Of a stretch of DNA of 64,000 nucleotides, positions 1-9,700 are shown one piece after another. Source of the stretch: SpSt-333 sp040751955 (GTDB taxonomy: Bacteria > Bacteroidota > Ignavibacteria > UBA10030 > UBA8401); the NCBI GenBank assembly GCA_040751955.1, contig JBFMFY010000009.1, positions 15,074 to 79,073 on the forward strand, written 5' to 3'. Numbering within the stretch: the stretch's first letter is position 1; each line of letters opens with the position of its first letter. The notes below the pieces were generated by a model that saw nothing but the letters and a program-made list of their open reading frames with translations, was not told where the DNA came from and ran no database searches. The position numbers and the translations under genes were made by a program.

Positions 1-751
1 ACATCTGCTCGTACACCGATTCGGTGACGGAGAAATTCACATCATTGCCGATCAGGTCCATCAATTCGAACGGTCCCATCTTGAAGCCGCCGCTTCCTTT
101 TACGATGCGGTCAATTTCCTGAATGGAAGCGACCCCTTCGCTCAATAATCTGAACGCCTCGCCGTAGAACGGACGCGCCACGCGGTTGACGATGAATCCG
201 GGTGTATCTTTCGTTTGCACTGTCTTTTTACCGAGCGTGTGCGCGATCTCCGTTGCTCGTTTCGCTGTTTCATCGTTTGTCAATGCCCCTTTCACGATCT
301 CGACTAATTTCATCATGTGCACGGGATTGAAAAAATGCATGCCGACCACACGCTCCGGTTTTTTTGTCGCCGCAGCGATCGACGTGACGGAAAGCGACGA
401 GGTGTTTGTGGCAAGGATGGTGGTATGATGCGCGATTTGATCGAGTTTTTTAAAGAGATCTTTCTTCACCCGCAAATCTTCCAGTACTGCTTCTATGATG
501 ACATCGCACGTATCGAGATCGTTGATGTTCGTCCGTTTCTTGATACGGTTCATCGCCTGCTTCATGTCGTCTTCGCTGATCTTGCTTTTATCGACACTCC
601 GCTTCATTTCAAAATTGATCCGCTCCACGCCGCGGCGGATCACCTCTTCGTTGATGTCGTACAGTGCAACGGTGCATTTATTGAGTGCGGCAATGTGCGC
701 GATGCCTGCTCCCATCGTTCCCGCGCCGACTATTCCGATTGATAATGCCAT
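1..751 (-). CDS. 3-hydroxyacyl-CoA dehydrogenase (PaaH/Hbd type), 3' end cut by window
   Basis: NAD-dependent oxidation of 3-hydroxyacyl-CoA (often 3-hydroxybutyryl-CoA) to the 3-keto form, in the cytoplasm. I translated this gene by hand from the reverse strand. It starts MALSIGIVGAGTMGAG, the Rossmann GxGxxG motif of the family. The catalytic-His region reads GMHFFNPVHMMKLVE, and the C-terminal domain begins around VARPFYGEAFRLL. About 250 of the usual ~285 residues are present; the frame is open to base 1, so the end lies outside. The start ATG is at 749-751 with no good Shine-Dalgarno. The two crotonase-family genes at 3.1-3.9 and 5.8-6.6 kb make a beta-oxidation or phenylacetyl-CoA-type pathway likely. 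Which acyl-CoA is used cannot be read from the sequence. Confidence 0.92.
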   Translation of the reverse strand, partial: MALSIGIVGAGTMGAGIAHIAALNKCTVALYDINEEVIRRGVERINFEMKRSVDKSKISEDDMKQAMNRIKKRTNINDLDTCDVIIEAVLEDLRVKKDLFKKLDQIAHHTTILATNTSSLSVTSIAAATKKPERVVGMHFFNPVHMMKLVEIVKGALTNDETAKRATEIAHTLGKKTVQTKDTPGFIVNRVARPFYGEAFRLLSEGVASIQEIDRIVKGSGGFKMGPFELMDLIGNDVNFSVTESVYEQM

Positions 752-844
752 TGATTGAATATCGAATATTGAATAACGAACAGTGAATTGCGAAATGAAA
801 TTACGGAATGATTGCGGGAAATAAAAGGAGAAAGTATAATCAGT

Positions 845-873
845 GTGCGACTCACTTTAGAAGTGAGTCGCAC
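845..873 (-). terminator. perfect 13-bp hairpin downstream of the phosphofructokinase gene
   Basis: Bases 845-857 pair perfectly with 861-873 around a 3-nt loop. The hairpin lies 10 bp past the phosphofructokinase stop codon on the minus strand. The U-tract that should follow is weak, so it may be an mRNA 3'-end stabiliser rather than an efficient intrinsic terminator. Confidence 0.55.
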
Positions 874-882
874 GTTTAAAAG

Positions 883-2043
883 TCAGTACAAAAACATCGG
901 CTTGCCGATTACGTTGAACACCTTTGGGCGGTAATTTTCTGAATCGTACAACTCTTGCACATCCACGCGCTTCACACCATCCAGGATTGATTTGATCGGA
1001 ATCGTGGTGTACTTGCCGTCGCGCAGAGCCACCATTCTGCCGGTATGTTTTTTCAACACGAGATCGGTTGCGAGATTCGCGTAACACATCGCCACCATCC
1101 TGTCGAGTGCATCCGGTTCGCCGCTGCGCATCAGGTATGCAACCTGTTGATTGATAATGTGCGATCCGGTAATTTTTTGAATCGCTTCACCGGTGATCTG
1201 TCCGATGCCGCCGAGTTTTTTATGTCCGTACGCATCCGCCTGTCCGTACTCGATCACTTTTCCTCCGACCATCTGCGCTCCTTCGGAGATCGTCATGATC
1301 GCGTAGCCGCTCGGATTCATTTTCTTGTCGTGCATCAGCAGTGCGGCAAGTTTTTCAGGATCGAAGTGCACTTCGGAAATGATCGCGCGGTCAACCCCCG
1401 CCAGGTATGCGGAGATGAGAGACGTTTCACCGGAGTTGCGTCCGAATAATTCGATCACTGCAATGCGCTCGTGCGAACCTGCCGATGTGCGGAGGTTGGT
1501 GATGAATTCGACGCTGCGTGTCACCGCAGTCGAAAATCCGATGCAGTAATCGGTGCCGTACACATCGTTGTCCATTGTTTTCGGGATCGCGACGACCGGA
1601 AATTTCTCTTCATTCAGCCGGACAGCGAAACTCTGCGTATCGTCGCCGCCGATGGTAATGAGAACATCGATCTTAAGGTACTCAAGCACCTTGAGAATGT
1701 GTGGTGTAAAATCGCTGTTTGGATCTCCGTCTTGCGGCGGACGTTTCGGATCCTGTAAAAATTTTGGTATGTCCGACCATTTTACTTTTTGCGGATTCGT
1801 CCGTGATGTATGCAGAAACGTACCGCCGGAGCGATCGATCGTACGGGTGTTCTGTTTGGTTAGAGGAAGCACCCAATTTTTTTGATCTTCAACGTCGTCG
1901 ATATTGAAGTTCAGCAATCCGCCCCACCCGCGGCGGATGCCGTACACTTCGGCACCGGTATCGGTGGCGTGATAGACAACTTCTTTAATGCAGGGATTGA
2001 GTCCGGGAACGTCGCCGCCGCCGGTAAGAATTCCTATTCGCAT
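883..2043 (-). CDS. 6-phosphofructokinase, PPi-type motifs
   Basis: Phosphorylates fructose 6-phosphate to fructose 1,6-bisphosphate in glycolysis. The 386-residue protein starts MRIGILTGGGDVPGLN. Two diagnostic sites are readable: GGDDT at residues 132-136 and PKTMDND at 154-160. ATP-dependent enzymes of this family usually have GGDGS and PGTIDND. Asp in the first motif and Lys in the second are the substitutions associated with pyrophosphate as phosphoryl donor, so a reversible PPi-dependent enzyme is inferred. The catalytic Asp lies in TMDND (D158). An insert of about 20 residues (roughly 93-115) sits before the nucleotide region. The start is supported by AAAGGA about 6 nt upstream. It is the only glycolytic gene in an acyl-CoA catabolic neighbourhood. 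Confidence 0.9.
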   Translation of the reverse strand: MRIGILTGGGDVPGLNPCIKEVVYHATDTGAEVYGIRRGWGGLLNFNIDDVEDQKNWVLPLTKQNTRTIDRSGGTFLHTSRTNPQKVKWSDIPKFLQDPKRPPQDGDPNSDFTPHILKVLEYLKIDVLITIGGDDTQSFAVRLNEEKFPVVAIPKTMDNDVYGTDYCIGFSTAVTRSVEFITNLRTSAGSHERIAVIELFGRNSGETSLISAYLAGVDRAIISEVHFDPEKLAALLMHDKKMNPSGYAIMTISEGAQMVGGKVIEYGQADAYGHKKLGGIGQITGEAIQKITGSHIINQQVAYLMRSGEPDALDRMVAMCYANLATDLVLKKHTGRMVALRDGKYTTIPIKSILDGVKRVDVQELYDSENYRPKVFNVIGKPMFLY

Positions 2044-2122
2044 GGTTTTTCCTTTCGTAGTAGCAGAGTGTTATGTCCTAAAAAAGCGGAGTGAACCGAT
2101 TTGCTTGCCGCCAAATTGACGG

Positions 2123-2208
2123 TCATTGCGAGGGAGCAAGGCGACCGAAGCAATCTCTGCTGTTTAAGGTAAAAAAAGATTGCTTCGCCAGAAAACGGCT
2201 CGCAATGA
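2123..2208. repeat. REP/MITE-like palindromic element
   Basis: An imperfect 86-bp palindrome with ends TCATTGCGAG (2123-2132) and CTCGCAATGA (2199-2208). A second inner pair is CGAAGCAATCT (2146-2156) with AGATTGCTTCG (2178-2187). The wording resembles a non-coding repeat family common in bacterial genomes. It fills most of the 343-bp gap between the phosphofructokinase and the methyltransferase; the rest of that gap (2209-2386) is AT-rich and holds nothing I can name. Confidence 0.75.
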
Positions 2209-2386
2209 CATTGATCAGGTTTTTAAAATATCCTTCAAACTGCATTGCAAAAAATATACCATGGCAGAATGCGGAAATTTTAACTTTATTGCAATGCAAG
2301 ATTTTCAATTCCGCAAAAAGCGGTCGTTGACTTTTGCAATTGAGAAAGAAATAAACCACAGATTCACAGAAGAAAAAGGAATCAAC

Positions 2387-2998
2387 TCATGAGAACTTTT
2401 TTGATGCAATGATTGTATCATTCATCGGAGTTGCCACATCTTCCACTGAGTGAAACGATTCCGATACAATTTCCCGAATTCTCGCCATGTCGATGTTTCC
2501 CTCATGATGATTGTTCTTGTACACGATCCGGTGAATCTCTCGCATTGCATCGAAACCGGTTCTGTTGAAATCGCCGATCACCAATGTTCCGTCCGGACGG
2601 ATCACACGGACCATTTCGCGCAGGCATTGTTCCGGCTGTGCGACCTCGTGAAGGGTGTTCAAACAGAACAAGAGAGGAATAGCATTGGTGCAGAAGGGGA
2701 GAGATTCCATGTTCAACCGAATGAACTGCATGCGATTCAGGTTTGCCGGCGGAATTCTCTTCACAGCGCGTTCGTGATCAATCAGTGACGAATCGCCGGT
2801 GATTACAGTGGAAAATAACCCGGACAACACTGCGCACATCCTTCCCGTTCCTGTTGCAAGTTCTATTACGAAGGATGAAACTGTTTGAACACGGCTCGCG
2901 ATAGTAAAGTATTCCTTTGTCAGATCGAATCCCCACGAGAGAAGAAGTCGGTCACTGTCGGAAAGAGGAATTGGTGAAATAAAAGAATTGGAATACAC
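2387..2998 (-). CDS. class I SAM-dependent methyltransferase (Methyltransf_11-like)
   Basis: A 203-residue soluble protein with the Rossmann-like SAM fold. Motif I reads ELATGTGRM near residue 47. An acidic loop follows at about 68 (TGDSS), then motif II/III around CLNTLHEVAQPEQCL and REMVRVIRPDGTLVIGDF near residues 113-145. This is the standard layout of small-molecule methyltransferases of the UbiE/Methyltransf_11 group. The substrate cannot be told. It is separated from the upstream crotonase gene only by a REP-like element, so co-transcription is possible but not shown. Confidence 0.8.
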   Translation of the reverse strand: MYSNSFISPIPLSDSDRLLLSWGFDLTKEYFTIASRVQTVSSFVIELATGTGRMCAVLSGLFSTVITGDSSLIDHERAVKRIPPANLNRMQFIRLNMESLPFCTNAIPLLFCLNTLHEVAQPEQCLREMVRVIRPDGTLVIGDFNRTGFDAMREIHRIVYKNNHHEGNIDMARIREIVSESFHSVEDVATPMNDTIIASKKFS

Positions 2999-3015
2999 GA
3001 TGATCTCTTTTTCAG

Positions 3016-3078
3016 TTTGTCATTCCGGCGCGAGCCGGAATCCAGGAACCGGATGCCGGCGTTTGCTGGCATGACAAA
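3016..3078. repeat. REP-like double hairpin
   Basis: Outer inverted repeat TTTGTCAT / ATGACAAA (3016-3023 and 3071-3078) encloses two hairpins. ATTCCGGC/GCCGGAAT (3022-3029 with 3034-3041) closes on a GCGA tetraloop. ATGCCGGC/GCTGGCAT (3053-3060 with 3065-3072) contains one G-T pair. This two-hairpin arrangement is the classic extragenic palindrome shape seen in many genomes. Confidence 0.8.
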
Positions 3079-3082
3079 ACAT

Positions 3083-3865
3083 TCATTTTCCCGTAAACTT
3101 CGCGGGACGCTTTTCAATGAATGCTGCAAGACCCTCTTTATGATCGTTCGTTTGTGCGGCGACTTCCTGCATCATCGCTTCGTAGGCGAGAAGTTCATCG
3201 AACGTCATCGTGAGAGACTTGTTGAGCGTCCGCTTGATGATGCCGATCGCTTTCGGCGCTCCTTGCGTCAGTTTTTCGGCGAGAGTGTACGTCTCTTTCT
3301 CCAGTTCGGAGTGCGGCACAACCTTATTTACGAGCCCGACTTTCTCCGCTTCTGCTGCATCGATATCTTTTCCTGTTGCGGCGTATTCGAATGCTTTTGC
3401 TGTTCCCACGAGCCGCGGCAGAAACCAATGCGAGCCCGAATCTGCCACTAATCCGATGCGGACGAATGCCTGAATCAGTTTTGCTTTGTCGCTCATGATG
3501 CGCAGGTCGCACGCGAGTGCGAAACTGAATCCTGCCCCTGCCGCCACGCCGTTGATCATGCCGATGATCGGCTTTTCGATGGAACGCATTTGCTTGATGA
3601 TGGGATTGTATCCTTCTTCCAGCATTTTCTTCATGGATGATTTCGCATCCTGATATTCTTTCAGATCTTGTCCGGAGCAGAATGCTTTTTCACCAGCGCC
3701 ACGCAGAACGATGCAGCGTACGTTCGGATCTTTTTCCGCCTGTTTGAACGCGTCAAGAAGTTCTTTTTTCATCTGCTCATTCACCGCGTTGAACAGTTCC
3801 GGGCGGTTGAGCGTTATAGAAAGTGTGTTATTGGAGACAGAGTAGAGGATAGTTTGGTAGTTCAT
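3083..3865 (-). CDS. enoyl-CoA hydratase/isomerase, PaaG-like
   Basis: Crotonase-fold protein of 260 residues. The first oxyanion-hole segment is KAFCSGQDLKEY near residue 60 and the second is GVAAGAGFSFALACDL near 107. The segment IGLVADSGSHWFLPRLVG places an Asp where PaaG-type isomerases carry their catalytic Asp; the hydratase Glu pair is missing (Phe-Ser follows the Gly-rich loop). PaaG isomerises the ring-epoxide of phenylacetyl-CoA to an oxepin-CoA and also acts as a 3,2-enoyl-CoA isomerase. With the dehydrogenase at the window start and a second crotonase at 5.8-6.6 kb, a PaaF/G/H-like trio is present, but no PaaABCDE genes are seen here. Isomerase rather than hydratase activity is my inference. 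Confidence 0.88.
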   Translation of the reverse strand: MNYQTILYSVSNNTLSITLNRPELFNAVNEQMKKELLDAFKQAEKDPNVRCIVLRGAGEKAFCSGQDLKEYQDAKSSMKKMLEEGYNPIIKQMRSIEKPIIGMINGVAAGAGFSFALACDLRIMSDKAKLIQAFVRIGLVADSGSHWFLPRLVGTAKAFEYAATGKDIDAAEAEKVGLVNKVVPHSELEKETYTLAEKLTQGAPKAIGIIKRTLNKSLTMTFDELLAYEAMMQEVAAQTNDHKEGLAAFIEKRPAKFTGK

Positions 3866-3927
3866 GATACTTCCATTGATAACACGAATATGAAACAGAT
3901 TATTGTTCCAATAATCCCGCTTTAAAA

Positions 3928-3959
3928 CAAAAGAAGCAACTCTGCGGCTGCTTCTTTTG
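3928..3959 (-). terminator. intrinsic terminator of the outer-membrane protein gene
   Basis: An 11-bp stem (3928-3938 with 3949-3959) with a 10-nt loop. Read on the minus strand it is followed by GTTTTAAA, giving a U-rich tail. It lies about 20 bp past the stop codon at 3980 and before the PaaG-like gene. Confidence 0.75.
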
Positions 3960-3979
3960 CTCTACTCGTGAGAAATTTA

Positions 3980-5728
3980 CTACGGAAGAATGTTGACTCC
4001 CGCCAGCCATTGCAAGTTCAACTCTCTGTTTACAGTGTATGGAATAGCCAGCAGCCGAATATTGATTCCTTCCGCAGGTTGAACCGTGAAACCGGCGATG
4101 ACAGACATGGAGTTTGCCGTTTGCGATGGTCGTGGTGTATTGTAGCGCTCATACATCGGAAGATCGGTTTGCTGCAGAACACCGTCTTTATATTGTTCCC
4201 GTTTGAGATACTCAACGTTGATCAGTTCGCCCTCTTCAACCGTAAGGAACCTGCGGTTGAAGCCGAGATTCATCGTGAAGTACGGATTCAGCGGAAGGTC
4301 AAGCATGAACGGAATCTGCAGGTCGTTCTGTGACCTGTCGTTACTCCAGGAAAAATTTTTATTCTCGATCGTACGATTGGTAGTGTACGGCTGCGAAGTA
4401 TTTTGAAAATACCCCTCGCGTTCCAACTCGGAGTATTCCCGGGTTGCCGTGGTTAACGATTGATCATTGTACACTATGCCGAATGAAAATGAAAGTTTAT
4501 TTTCTGTTTTGAATGTCAATGCCGCAGCAATTCGGTGTCCACGCAGCGTACGGTCGCCCGCTCCGCTGCTGTTGAAGACGGAAGTGTATCCGTTGGAGTA
4601 GGAATATGTGGGACTCCGTTGATTCTCTTTATATTCATCGTTGTCCCTTGCAAAAAGAGAGAGATCGCGTCCCTGTTTTTTATATATGTATGAGGTTGTC
4701 ATCGTAACAGTTGAAGAGAGTACGATCCGTGAATTGGCGCCGAGTGTTATTCCATTGCCGGTGTGTTTCCAATTTCTATTATTATCTTTTTGAGACTCGT
4801 ATGAATTTGCAGGTGTTGTTCCGCTGTAACGAGTATTCATTGCAGATTGATACACTTCTCGCTGCACCACGTCGCCAATGGAGTATGCCGCAGTTGCACC
4901 GACTACAATGTGGTCATTGACATGCAGTTCAGCGCCGATCGAAACATCCCACAGTTGATATTCCTGACTTCGTTGGTTGTCGTCGGAATAGAAACTTGAA
5001 TTTGCCGATCCCGATGTCATTCGTACCTGCGGTCCGTACTCACCGTTGCGGTCGAACAGTGAGCGTCCTATTCGGACGCCAATGGAAAGGTCATCTGTAA
5101 CTTTATAGCCGGAAAAGAGTGCGATGAAATGTCCCGTGTTGCGTACGTGATCAACCCCGTGGTATGAAATATCCATTGATCTATCCATTGCATAAGGATT
5201 CGCCCCATAATTCTCAATAGGGTAGAAAGGCTCCGACTGAGAGATCAGTTCGTATGAAACGCCGAGTGTCAGTGCGGGCATCGATTCAGGAAAGGGTTTT
5301 CCGAGTACTGCTGATGAAAACGCGGGTTCAACAGATAATTTTGTTGTTCCCGGATAATACGGATAGGGCCATATATCATTGAACACCGAAACACTTTCAG
5401 ACATAAGAATTGGTCCACGATAATAGTCATACTCCCGTTCAAGATCCCTGTTCGTCCGGTAATCGAAGTAGAGATAGGTATGTTGATCTGCCGATGTGAT
5501 GCCAGCAGGATTGATTTGCAGGTTCATAAGCGGGTGATCCACAATTCCTGAAAGTTCGCTTGAAAATTCATCAACGCCGTACGGATTGATGAACGTAGGC
5601 GTGAAAAAAAATGACTGGTCTTCAAACCGCTCTTCCATTGGATAGGTATTTGGATAATACCACCATTGGCTGGTGAGAAGCGAGGTAGAGAAGATGAACA
5701 GCACGAACGATTTCACGATATGTTTCAT
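3980..5728 (-). CDS. outer-membrane beta-barrel protein, possibly FadL-like
   Basis: A 582-residue exported protein. The chosen start (ATG 5726-5728) has GGAGG 7 nt upstream and begins MKHIVKSFVLFIFSTSLLTS, a clean signal peptide; a longer frame reaching 5839 lacks such support. The mature part is rich in alternating aromatic strands such as LTLGVSYEL, IGVRIGRSLF, IVVGATAAYSIG and LSFSFGIVYND, typical of a transmembrane beta-barrel. A NINPAG-like segment (LQINPAGIT, near residue 90) recalls the conserved NPA of FadL-type hydrophobic-compound channels. Its place between two crotonase genes fits uptake of a fatty or aromatic acid. The FadL link rests on one short motif and context; a generic porin or hypothetical barrel is possible. 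Confidence 0.7.
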   Translation of the reverse strand: MKHIVKSFVLFIFSTSLLTSQWWYYPNTYPMEERFEDQSFFFTPTFINPYGVDEFSSELSGIVDHPLMNLQINPAGITSADQHTYLYFDYRTNRDLEREYDYYRGPILMSESVSVFNDIWPYPYYPGTTKLSVEPAFSSAVLGKPFPESMPALTLGVSYELISQSEPFYPIENYGANPYAMDRSMDISYHGVDHVRNTGHFIALFSGYKVTDDLSIGVRIGRSLFDRNGEYGPQVRMTSGSANSSFYSDDNQRSQEYQLWDVSIGAELHVNDHIVVGATAAYSIGDVVQREVYQSAMNTRYSGTTPANSYESQKDNNRNWKHTGNGITLGANSRIVLSSTVTMTTSYIYKKQGRDLSLFARDNDEYKENQRSPTYSYSNGYTSVFNSSGAGDRTLRGHRIAAALTFKTENKLSFSFGIVYNDQSLTTATREYSELEREGYFQNTSQPYTTNRTIENKNFSWSNDRSQNDLQIPFMLDLPLNPYFTMNLGFNRRFLTVEEGELINVEYLKREQYKDGVLQQTDLPMYERYNTPRPSQTANSMSVIAGFTVQPAEGINIRLLAIPYTVNRELNLQWLAGVNILP

Positions 5729-5804
5729 AACGCCTCCAATGTGGTGCGTACGTGTACAAAATTCCGATTTGAGGAGGAAAAAATCAAGGAGGAATATCTT
5801 CCTT

Positions 5805-6578
5805 TCATTTTCCTTTCCACACCGGCTTTCTTTTTTCAATGAATGCTTTCATGCCCTCTTTCTGATCTTCAGTTGCAAAGAGCGAATTGAACTTATGCCG
5901 CTCAACATCGAGCGATTCATCGAGAGGGAGATTGGCTGCTTTGTTGATCATCTCTTTTGCTGCCTGAACGGCAACGGGTGCTTTTTCTGCAATTTTTTTT
6001 GCAAGGGATTTTGCCTCTTCCAATAAGAATTCACTCGGTACAACTTTGTTCACAAGTCCCCACTTCAGTGCATCGTCGGCAGAAAACATGTCGCCAGTAA
6101 GAATCAATTCCATCGCTTTGTATTTCCCGACGGCGCGTGTCAATCGCTGTGTTCCTCCCATGCCGGGAATGACGCCGAGATTGACTTCCGGTTGACCGAA
6201 CTTTGCAGTTTCACTTGCAATGATAATGTCACATGCCATCACCAGTTCGCAGCCCCCGCCGAGTGCGAATCCGTTGACAGCGGCAATAATCGGTTTTTTG
6301 ATTTTTCTCAAATGATCGAATGGAGCGAATTGGTTCTCCTGCGCCATCTGCTTTTCCGATTTATCCGCCATCTCTTTGATGTCGGCTCCGGCTGCAAAAG
6401 CCTTCTCGTTGCCTGTGATCACAGAACAGTACAGCGTGTCGTCGTGATCAATGTCGAATAATGCTTCGTATAACTCTCTCAAAACTTGTGAGTTAAGGGC
6501 ATTGAGAGCTTGCGGGCGATTGATCTGAATTAAGGCAAAACCATTCTGTTTTGTCACTACTAAAGTTTCAAATGCCAT
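5805..6578 (-). CDS. enoyl-CoA hydratase (crotonase)
   Basis: Hydrates trans-2-enoyl-CoA to 3-hydroxyacyl-CoA, the step before the dehydrogenase at the start of the window. The protein has 257 residues. The oxyanion-hole segments are KAFAAGADIKEM (59-70) and NGFALGGGCEL (102-112). Both catalytic glutamates of true hydratases are present: E111 in GGGCEL and E131 in FGQPE, followed by GVIPGMGGTQRLTRAVG. Catalytic residues and motif spacing match mitochondrial-type ECH1 closely. It is the first gene of the minus-strand acyl-CoA cluster; TTTCTCCTTG (GGAGAAA on the coding strand) precedes the ATG. The 185 bp between this gene and the divergent protease gene hold both promoters, not individually assignable. 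Confidence 0.95.
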   Translation of the reverse strand: MAFETLVVTKQNGFALIQINRPQALNALNSQVLRELYEALFDIDHDDTLYCSVITGNEKAFAAGADIKEMADKSEKQMAQENQFAPFDHLRKIKKPIIAAVNGFALGGGCELVMACDIIIASETAKFGQPEVNLGVIPGMGGTQRLTRAVGKYKAMELILTGDMFSADDALKWGLVNKVVPSEFLLEEAKSLAKKIAEKAPVAVQAAKEMINKAANLPLDESLDVERHKFNSLFATEDQKEGMKAFIEKRKPVWKGK

Positions 6579-6763
6579 ATTTTCTCCTTGTAATACTCAA
6601 TTAATTTTCACAAATATAGACGAAGTGAGTTGAAAATGAAAGCGTGAAGTTTTTTTACATCATTTGAGGATCAATTCACTGACCGCGCTCCAGACCAATT
6701 AATGGATCGATGACATCTACGTTACTTCACCATTCACTTCAGCATACCTCCAAGGGGACCTCC

Positions 6764-9700
6764 ATGAAGATTACAGTATCGCTCCGACGATATTACGTCG
6801 CTTTTTTTATTATTTCTTGCGGCGTGATGTATTCACAAAATATTGATGCCTTAGATTTCTCTGCCAAGAAAAAGATTGATGCATCTCTGCAACATGTAAT
6901 TGCTGCGAAGGCTGCATTCCCCGCTCAACGGATTCAAACCATCGAATCATATGCCGCTGGAGAACGATTAGCTGAATCACTCGGCGATGTTGTTGGGGTG
7001 CTGATCAAATCGAAAGGACAGATTCATGACTATGTTCGTTCAATCGGCGGTGTGGTCGGATCGCGGCACGGAGATATTTATACTGCGCTGGTTCCATTGA
7101 ATGCAGTTTCACAAATCGCACAACAACAGTCAGTCTCATACATCGAGGCTTCACGACGACTTTATACTTCTCTTCAACTGAGTCTCTCCAAAACCGGCGC
7201 CGATGTTCTTCATGCTCTTGCGGATCCAACAAAGCGATTGACGGGAAAAGGAGTCATCATCGGATTTACCGATTCCGGCATCAATACCGATCACCCGAAT
7301 TTTAGAACAGCTGACGGAAAGACTCGCATACTCTACGTGTGGGACCAGTACGCTACCTCCGGTGGGACACCCCCGACCGGATTCACATATGGTATTGAGA
7401 AGGATGCCGCCGCCATCAATTCAGGATTGTGGTCCATGTACGACGGTGGGATGCATGGTACGCATGTTTCCGGCATCGCCGCTGGTAACGGACTTCCGGC
7501 AAAACAATATGTCGGTATGGCGCCCGAAGCAAACATCATCATGGTAGCGAACAAAGGGGATGATCTTTTTAACAGAGGGTTGACAACTGTCGGTACGCTT
7601 GACGGCTATGACTATATCCGTACGAAGGCAAAAGCGTTAGGCAGAAGATTTGTGATTAATACAAGTCAGGGGACGAATCTTGGTCCGCATGACGGCACGA
7701 CATTGTTTGAACAGGCGCTCAATAATGATGTTGCAGATGGCAATATCGTTTGTTTGGCGGCTGGCAATGAAGCGATCAGTAATCGTCATGCATCGGCGAT
7801 TGTAACGACATCCGTACCGCAGGAGATAGAATTCCAGATCACTGGTAGCTCGTCGTTGACCATACCGATGGAAGTGTGGTATGAAACAGGTGACCGACTC
7901 GTCACTCGTTTAAAGAAATCATCTCAAGCGTCGTTCCCGATGATCGTACAAGCGGTTGACACGACAGCAATCTATTCGTTCGATTCGATCACAGTATCGA
8001 TCACATCGAAGATCGGTTCACCGTTGAACGGCGATAACCAACTCTATATCACATTCCAGCCGACGATGTATCTCAGTTCTTTTAAAATGAAATTTCAATT
8101 CTCTGCTGCCAGCGGAAACCTTCTGCCCGACGGCGGACGGGTTGATCTGTGGTGGGAGAGAAATTATTCTGTCAGATTCCTGACGAATGTAGATCCATCA
8201 ATGACATTCGGGATTCCTGCTGGTGCTGATTCTGCGATCACAGTCGCTTCCTACAATAATACTTCCGGATCTTTCGGCTTGGAAAACGAGATCTCGACAT
8301 TCAGCGGACGGGGTCCGCGGCGCGACGGTGCTGTGAAACCGGATATTGCCGGCATAGGGGGGAATGTCACTTCCTCCATTGGTTCTTCCGGATATTCAAG
8401 TAACAGTGGTACGAGTATGTCTTCTCCGCATGTTGCAGGAGCTGTTGCTTTGCTTCTGCAGCAGGATTCCACACTTACCAATTATCAGGTCAAGAAAAAA
8501 TTGTTGAATGCCGCTACCGCCGATGAAATTACTGGCGCGGTTCCCAACGCCACATGGGGGTACGGCAGGTTGAATGTACTCAAAGCATCAGGGTACAAAG
8601 GGATAGCGCTTATCAGTCTATCAAAAGATACCGTTGTGTTCAAAGATGCGTTCAAGGACAAGACAACATCCGATTCTGTTACAATAAAAAATCTGGGAAA
8701 CGAAGATTTGAAAATCACCGGGATTACGGCAAGTCACCCGATATTCACCGTTTCAAAATCGGTTTTCACTGTACCTCCGCATGCAACGCAAAAAATATTG
8801 ATCTATGTAACGCCGACCGATACCGGAATTTTTTCAGGATCGTTGACGATAGCAAGCGACGATACCAGTAATCCTTCCGTCAGCATCATTCTGTCAGGGA
8901 GAAGCGACTATCCGCCTGGAGCAACATCATCACCCGATTCGATCGTTGTAACTTTAAACGAAGGGGATAGTTCGGATGCTTATATAACACTCGGAAATAT
9001 CGGTGCAGGTCCGCTGCATTTTGAGACGGGAATAGAATATCTGCCGAATGATATTTCAGCAAGTTCCTACATGCCACGGGCATTGCGTGGATCCCACAGT
9101 GCAAAATATATGCAAACGTCCAACACCGTAACTTCTAATATCAATGCGGCAGTTCTTCCGTTGCTTCCGCTCCTTATCAAAGATCCGATCGGTGACGGCG
9201 CAGAAGGTATCGATATGTCTGAACTTCGCGGAGAGCAGACAAGCACTACCATTTCAATTCAATATGTGTTAGCCCCCGCAATGACAACAATGTATTTTGC
9301 CGGATGGATCGGTTTTGATCTAGATCAAAACGATAAGACAGGTGTTCCGCTGCCGTACTCACTGCAAGGTCATGATGTCGGCTGTGAATATTATGCTCCT
9401 TTCAACCCAAGCGACGGGTTGCGGCTGTACGACACGCTTGGTTCACTTAAAGGAACATATCCCGTCACTGTTGATACTGTCGGTAAACGTATCCAATTCT
9501 CCATTCCAATCATGGCATTATCGAATGACGACGGTCTGATGAACATTGCGACCAATGTCGGTCTCACCGGACCTGCCGATCATATTCCCGACATTGGACA
9601 CATAACATTCGGGAATCTCTGGCTCTCTGTTTTTCCTAATAAAGGAACGGTTACCCCGTCCGGTTCTGTGCCGATCACGGCAAGGATGAAGACTGAAAAA

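Noticed and set aside
2340..2386. CCACAGATTCACAGA-type wording as a regulatory site
   Set aside because: A similar CCACGGATTTCACAGAT occurs at 23.05 kb, so it is probably a dispersed genomic repeat fragment, but it is too short and imperfect to call.
5729..5839. 37-residue upstream extension of the barrel protein
   Set aside because: It would overlap the neighbouring crotonase gene and bury the signal peptide; GGAGG supports the internal start.
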